A stretch of DNA of 64,000 nucleotides, from the NCBI RefSeq assembly GCF_017591425.1, contig NW_024464918.1, positions 21,790,001 to 21,854,000 of the forward strand. Direction: 5' to 3'. This document shows, in pieces, positions 59,786-64,000 of this stretch. This DNA comes from Ochotona curzoniae (Eukaryota; Chordata; Mammalia; Lagomorpha; Ochotonidae). Under the pieces are notes generated by a model. It was not told where the DNA came from and ran no database searches. It saw only the letters and a list, made by a program, of their open reading frames with translations. The translations under genes and the position numbers were made by a program. Every line of letters starts with the position of its first letter. The stretch's first letter is position 1.

Positions 59786-61843
59786 TCAGCCTACAGAGCA
59801 AGCACCATAGTGAACGAATGAAAATGTTTGCTTACTCATGCTATATAAAAAAAAAGAGAGAGAGAAAAAAGTAAATGATGGAAAGAACATTTTGAATTCA
59901 CCAAGTACTGCATAAAACACTTCTCATTGATGCTTTGAACCTGGGACACTTCAGAGAGTTTGTTCTCCACTTCCACATGCAGCTCTGTCCCACTTACTCT
60001 CTAACATTTTACGTGAATGAATCTGGGACAACCAGGCCCTTCCTTCTATCCAGTCCTGACTCCATCTTGGGACTTGCTCCTATATGAAGGAGCAAAAGCT
60101 TATGTTTTCTTTGAGTGAACCTTCGAGGACAGAAGCCAGTTTGCAGATTACACATACAAAGACTTCATAGGAGGAAGCACCTGTGAGTGAGAACAAGAGT
60201 CGGGTAGATGGGAAGGCTGGCAGAATGTTTTGCAGCAAACTCCTTCCGAGTGCATAAAATAGGCAGGGGATTCCAGTGGAATGTCCCAGAATGTCCTGTT
60301 GTCGAAGGGTGTCATTAAATTAGGATGGAGGAAAGCTTGTTAGAACTATGTAGCCCAATGTGAGGGATTTCTCAGTTCTGTAGTCAGTAGTCAGCAGTTA
60401 ACTGGCTTATGTACTCATATGTCTCATACAGTACAAGTATACTGAGAGACAAAAAACAAATCTACTTACAAAACTGTTTTTAGACACAGAGCTTGAGGGT
60501 GAAGTAGAAATGTGTTTTAGTGGGTTTTATGATTTGAGACATATTACAGCTCTTTTTGGTATGATTTCCTAGATCATCAGAAACATGATTTTTACTATCA
60601 TTTTGTGTTAGTTTCTCTATTTCTGTTGAAGAATTGCTATATCATCTGGCATTCTTACCTCTTGGCACTGCAAAACATGCAGCTATTGCCATGTGTCTTG
60701 CCATCACTCGCACAGACTGGATCAAATTCATTGTTGCAAATGTGGCTTGCATATGAATCACAGTTTGGCTATTGAACACGAAAGGACATAATTGAATTTA
60801 TGATAAGGTTTAAATAAGAATTCTCTTTATTCTCACACAAAATTACAGATATAAAAAATAATGTGAATGTTTTAAATGATAACTTTATCCATCCTTAAGT
60901 AGATAGTTGGGTTACTTTGCTTAATTCTCTTGCTTCTTAGGGTAAATGATTCTACTAAAATATTCTGTTACATACACTGGATGCCGAGTACAACAAAGCT
61001 TACGCCCACTCACGGAAATTTTAAATAATGGAATAGTGTAACTTGTTATTAAAGCCAAATGGTGCTATACTATTGGGTAGATTAAATCTATGACTCTTAA
61101 TATGAATTTCATAGGTTTTCAATAGCATATCATTTATTACTTGATGTTTCTTTTGTTTCAAAGGTGTATACTTTATTTATTGACATTATCTCTTAGAATT
61201 TATCATTTCCAACTTAAAAATTAATCAGTATTGACTTACTGGTTCTGGAACTTCTTTTTTTTGGTTAAAAGAGGTTTCTGCAAGCAGTAAACAGAAGTAA
61301 AATGTGAAAAAGGAGAAAATATGGACAATAAGATACACTATTCTGTGAATTTCTCACCTTTCTTAGTAGTAGAACTGTATGAGAATGGCGTACGAGTAAT
61401 AATGCAGGCAAGTAATAAAATGAGCATTTCTGTTAGTTCTAAAACAAGACTCATTCTGTACACTTGGCATTTAGTCATCATGTTATATAATCATATGGGC
61501 AAAAATGGTAAGTATAGATGTTTCATCCCAGAGAAATAATAATCTAAGATCTTATGCCTAGTCTAATGACTTCTTTAGCTATAAAGCAGGCAATGAAAGA
61601 GAAGTGCTCCTAATCTTCAGTTTAAAAAGGTAATTTGAAATTGTCCTGTCTTTTTTTTACCAGCTGACACTTTGCAAATCGTAAAAGACAATATTGTCCA
61701 GTCATTAATTAAAACAAGGACTTGCTACATTTCAGGTATGCAAAATGTTTCACGGACAGATGGAAGATATACTCACCAGAATGAAAAGGGAATGTCAAGG
61801 AAATGATGAAAACTGCTGTGATCCATGGTGAGAAGAAAGGCAT
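59786..61843 (-). CDS. SPINK paralog copy C (inverted duplicate), Kazal inhibitor, 4 exons
   Basis: Minus strand; exons are 61843-61777, 61277-61240, 60768-60659 and 59840-59786, with phases 1, 0 and 2 and GT/AG sites, giving 89 residues. The signal peptide is identical to that of copy B. The linker ETSFNQKKEVPEP is lysine-rich, unlike B. The Kazal domain has C-x7-C-x7-C-x10-C-x2-C-x17-C. The reactive loop is CNNEFDPVC, so P1 is Asn. The usually conserved Tyr before the fourth cysteine (TYxNxC) is His here (THGNSC). Three residues (SVG) follow the last cysteine. Exon 4 is reached through a short tract of T and CT repeats ending ATATAG, an acceptable but weak acceptor. An AATAAA on the minus strand lies at 59559-59554, about 230 bases past the stop; copies A and B have a changed hexamer at that place. 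Likely functional and secreted. Confidence 0.82.
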
Positions 61844-61877
61844 TGTAGCAAGTCTGTGGAAGAAAACTTTAACAATG

Positions 61878-61884
61878 TTTATAG
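61878..61884 (-). promoter_or_regulatory. Candidate TATA box of SPINK copy C
   Basis: The minus strand reads CTATAAA 41 bases before the ATG at 61843, the conserved counterpart of the A and B sites. The splice-acceptor alternative is the same as for A. Confidence 0.35.
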
Positions 61885-63179
61885 CACAGGAATCAGTGCT
61901 CCTTGTCCACAGCATTCTCTCTCATAGTTGCAATTCATATTACACCTCCCTTCTCTCCCTTCCCTCATGTTCTCCCCATCCTCAGATACTAAAGCACACA
62001 TCATGTGCACACAGGGCCTCCTAGGAACTTAGAGAACCCCAGGAAAAGTCTCCTGGAACATTTATAAAGGAGTGGCTTATGCTCCCCATCCCCTGAGTCA
62101 GGCCACAGACCATCTCCCACTTGTAAGGAAATATGCACACCAGAACCTCAGATTCTACTCAGAAAGTCACAACAGGACATTGCAAAGAAAACGGCAGGAA
62201 GGTTCTCACAGCAATGCTGGAAGCCAGAATGCTGCTCTCCATATGCCACCTGACCTACCTGGAGGGTGAGCGCAGTGTAGTGTGTGGACAACAGCTCCAG
62301 ACACTGTGTGTTTTATTCACCCTTTCTTCTCAGTCACGTGCATGCAGCTCAAGAGTTCCTTTGGTTGGTAGGTTGGTGTGGAGAGCTTCATGGATATAAA
62401 TGGGCTGCCCAAGGGCAGATAGGAGAGAGAGATATTTTGTGTCTTTTTTGGAGGTCATAAAATAGCTCATAAGAAATATTTCTCTATTTCTCAATAGATC
62501 TTCCCTCAGCATGAAGTTCTGGACAAGTTCATCTCAGCTGATGCATTTAGCAATCCGGGTGAGTGCAGAGAAGTGGCATTTACAGTTTATGATAAAAAAG
62601 AAGTAGAAAAGATGAAGTAGAATCTTTTATCCTATTGTATCAGAATTAGCCAAAGAATAAGATCTTAGAAAGAATTCATTTTGGAAATTCTACTTACACA
62701 GCACCTAAACTTCAAGATCAGCAACATACCAAACTTCATAGAAGTTTGATTCTGTTGGATCTTTTGAGGTTGATGGCAGATTCATATAAAATTGCATGTA
62801 GTAATGTAGAGTGTTGTTTTGTGCCATTTAAACATTTCCCTAAATGGTATGATCTTGTAAAAGTTCCACTAATTCACAATCAGGAAGAGATATTACCTGG
62901 AGACCTTTTGCCAGTGTCCAGTTATATCCCCAGCATATGAATCAATGGTTTGTGCATGAGGTCTGGACAGTGATGTATTTGAAAATCTCACAGATCAGTA
63001 TCAGGGCAACTAGTGCTGGAAAACCAGATATGATGTGAAAAGCACTAAGAACATACAAGGAAGTCTGGAATATAAGCCTAAGGTCATTCTGGACAATGAC
63101 CTTCATTGAAAGTTAAGCTCCAATTGTTGAGTAATGTATGAGTTGATTTTGGAAAGGTGAATTGGACAGGGCCATGCAA

Positions 63180-64000
63180 ATAGTTCACGGACAAGTGCAG
63201 AGACCAGGTTGAGCTCAGGTCATGCTGGTCTGCATTGTCACACCTAACAGTTTGTGTGAACCAGGGATGGGAATAGACTGAACAGGGCCAGGTTCTAGTA
63301 CCTGCCAGTGAATTTTGGGATTGCCAGGCTGGGTCAGGCCAGGCTAGAGCATCCAAAGGCATAGGCCAAGATTGATGAGGGAGTATACCAAGCTTAGTCA
63401 GAGTAACCACTGGCAGGCACAAGATCTATGGCTGGGAACAGGCCTGGTTCGGGAGCAATTGGGATGCCCTGACTGGGTTGTGGTTCCCACTGTGAGTGAA
63501 AAGACCAGAGTGGAAGCTGTTGTCTAGTCCTGGCTATAGTGTCTCTTGGCACAAGTGTGGTTGGTGGTTGGGTATGGGCACACTGGACTAGGCTAGACTC
63601 CAGCACCCACTGGTGCCCATGAGAACCCAGGTACATGTAAGACAGGCTAGGCTAGGTCTCTGCCCCTGCTTAGACAGATGTGAGCTGTGTCTGAGTGTGG
63701 ACCAGGCTTGGCTGGGCTGTAACACTCATCAGTATAATCAAAATGGGTGAAATTCAGTCAGGAAAGGCCACTGTTACTTCTAGGACGGGAGGTGTACTAA
63801 GTAGGGCTGGCCCAAGGAGCCACCAGTGTGTGCAAGATCTGGCATTGGGAGAGGTTTGGATGGAAGAGCTTGAGCAACTCTTCTGTTGTGACATAGTCCC
63901 TTCAGGTAAGTACAAGAACCATGACAGAGAGCACCTTGGACCAGGCCAAGGAATGGTACTCAGCAGCATACATTTGGTGCAGTTTGGGGGCAAACCAGGC
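63180..64000 (-). repeat. GC-rich degenerate array, second block, runs off the window
   Basis: The same vocabulary as the 11.5-14.4 kb array but reverse complemented (GGCTGGGTCAGGCCAGGCTAG, CCACTGGCAGGCACAAGATC). It starts right after the end of duplication copy C and is still running at the window edge. Confidence 0.6.

Larger units (their letters stand above)
58900..63120 (-). repeat. Segmental duplication, copy C (inverted)
   Basis: Reverse-complement copy of the same segment, holding SPINK copy C. Its far 3' part (about 58900-59040) still aligns with 37660-37790 of copy A. A C-type SINE at about 59078-59380 interrupts the homology and is absent from A. The 5' side reaches about 63100 (rc of TTCCAGACTT and TGTCCAGAATG matching 32995-33030), then a GC-rich array begins. 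Confidence 0.78.

Noticed and set aside
34235..61843. Calling one of copies A, B or C a pseudogene
   Set aside because: All three have intact splice sites, matching phases, six cysteines and a single terminal stop; nothing seen breaks them.
1..64000. CRISPR arrays, bacterial operons or phage genes
   Set aside because: No regular short repeat-spacer structure; composition, introns and SINEs show a mammalian nuclear genome.

Overview
This is a mammalian, intron-rich stretch of nuclear DNA, most likely from a pika (Ochotona) or close lagomorph. The evidence is the dominant SINE, a tRNA-derived lagomorph C-type SINE. Its head reads like GGGCCCGGC..GTGGCCTAGTGG and its tail like AATAAATAAATCTT, and copies sit throughout the window on both strands. 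Several L1 fragments and two LTR-like stretches are also present. The species is inferred from repeat style only.

The genes form a cluster of small secreted Kazal-type serine protease inhibitors (SPINK family). I could assemble five four-exon genes, all with consistent exon phases (1, 0, 2), GT/AG splice sites, an N-terminal hydrophobic signal segment and the six Kazal cysteines. SPINK13 is on the minus strand (15.7-22.3 kb). Copy A (34.2-37.2 kb, +), an older paralog called b (40.0-42.7 kb, +), copy B (50.2-55.2 kb, +) and copy C (59.8-61.8 kb, -) follow. A, B and C lie in a segment that was duplicated twice. It covers about 33.0-37.8 kb, about 49.05-55.6 kb and, inverted, about 58.9-63.1 kb, so introns and flanks can be aligned as well as exons.

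A, B and C have nearly the same signal-peptide exon, but their Kazal exons differ strongly, above all around the reactive site. The predicted P1 residue is Lys in A, Ile in B, Asn in C and Ser in b. By hand count, the Kazal exon of B and C differs at 38 of 110 bases, while the first 94 bases of intron 1 differ at about 11. This is the pattern expected of positively selected inhibitor specificity, as for seminal or epididymal acrosin-type inhibitors, and it is the most interesting signal here. SPINK13 has a one-base frame change after the ancestral start, apparently bypassed by an upstream in-frame ATG.

Layout: 0-11.5 kb, gene-free with SINEs, an LTR-like stretch and an L1 3' end. 11.5-14.4 kb, a GC-rich degenerate repeat array. 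15.7-22.3 kb, SPINK13. 22.3-33 kb, gene-free with an antisense L1 5' half (24.9-27.0 kb) and an antisense L1 3' end (32.0-32.7 kb). 33-63 kb, the SPINK duplications with SINEs, a rearranged L1 in intron 3 of B and an LTR-like insertion right after B. 63.2-64 kb, the same GC-rich array family in opposite orientation, running off the end. No rRNA, tRNA gene, CRISPR or other protein-coding gene was recognised.
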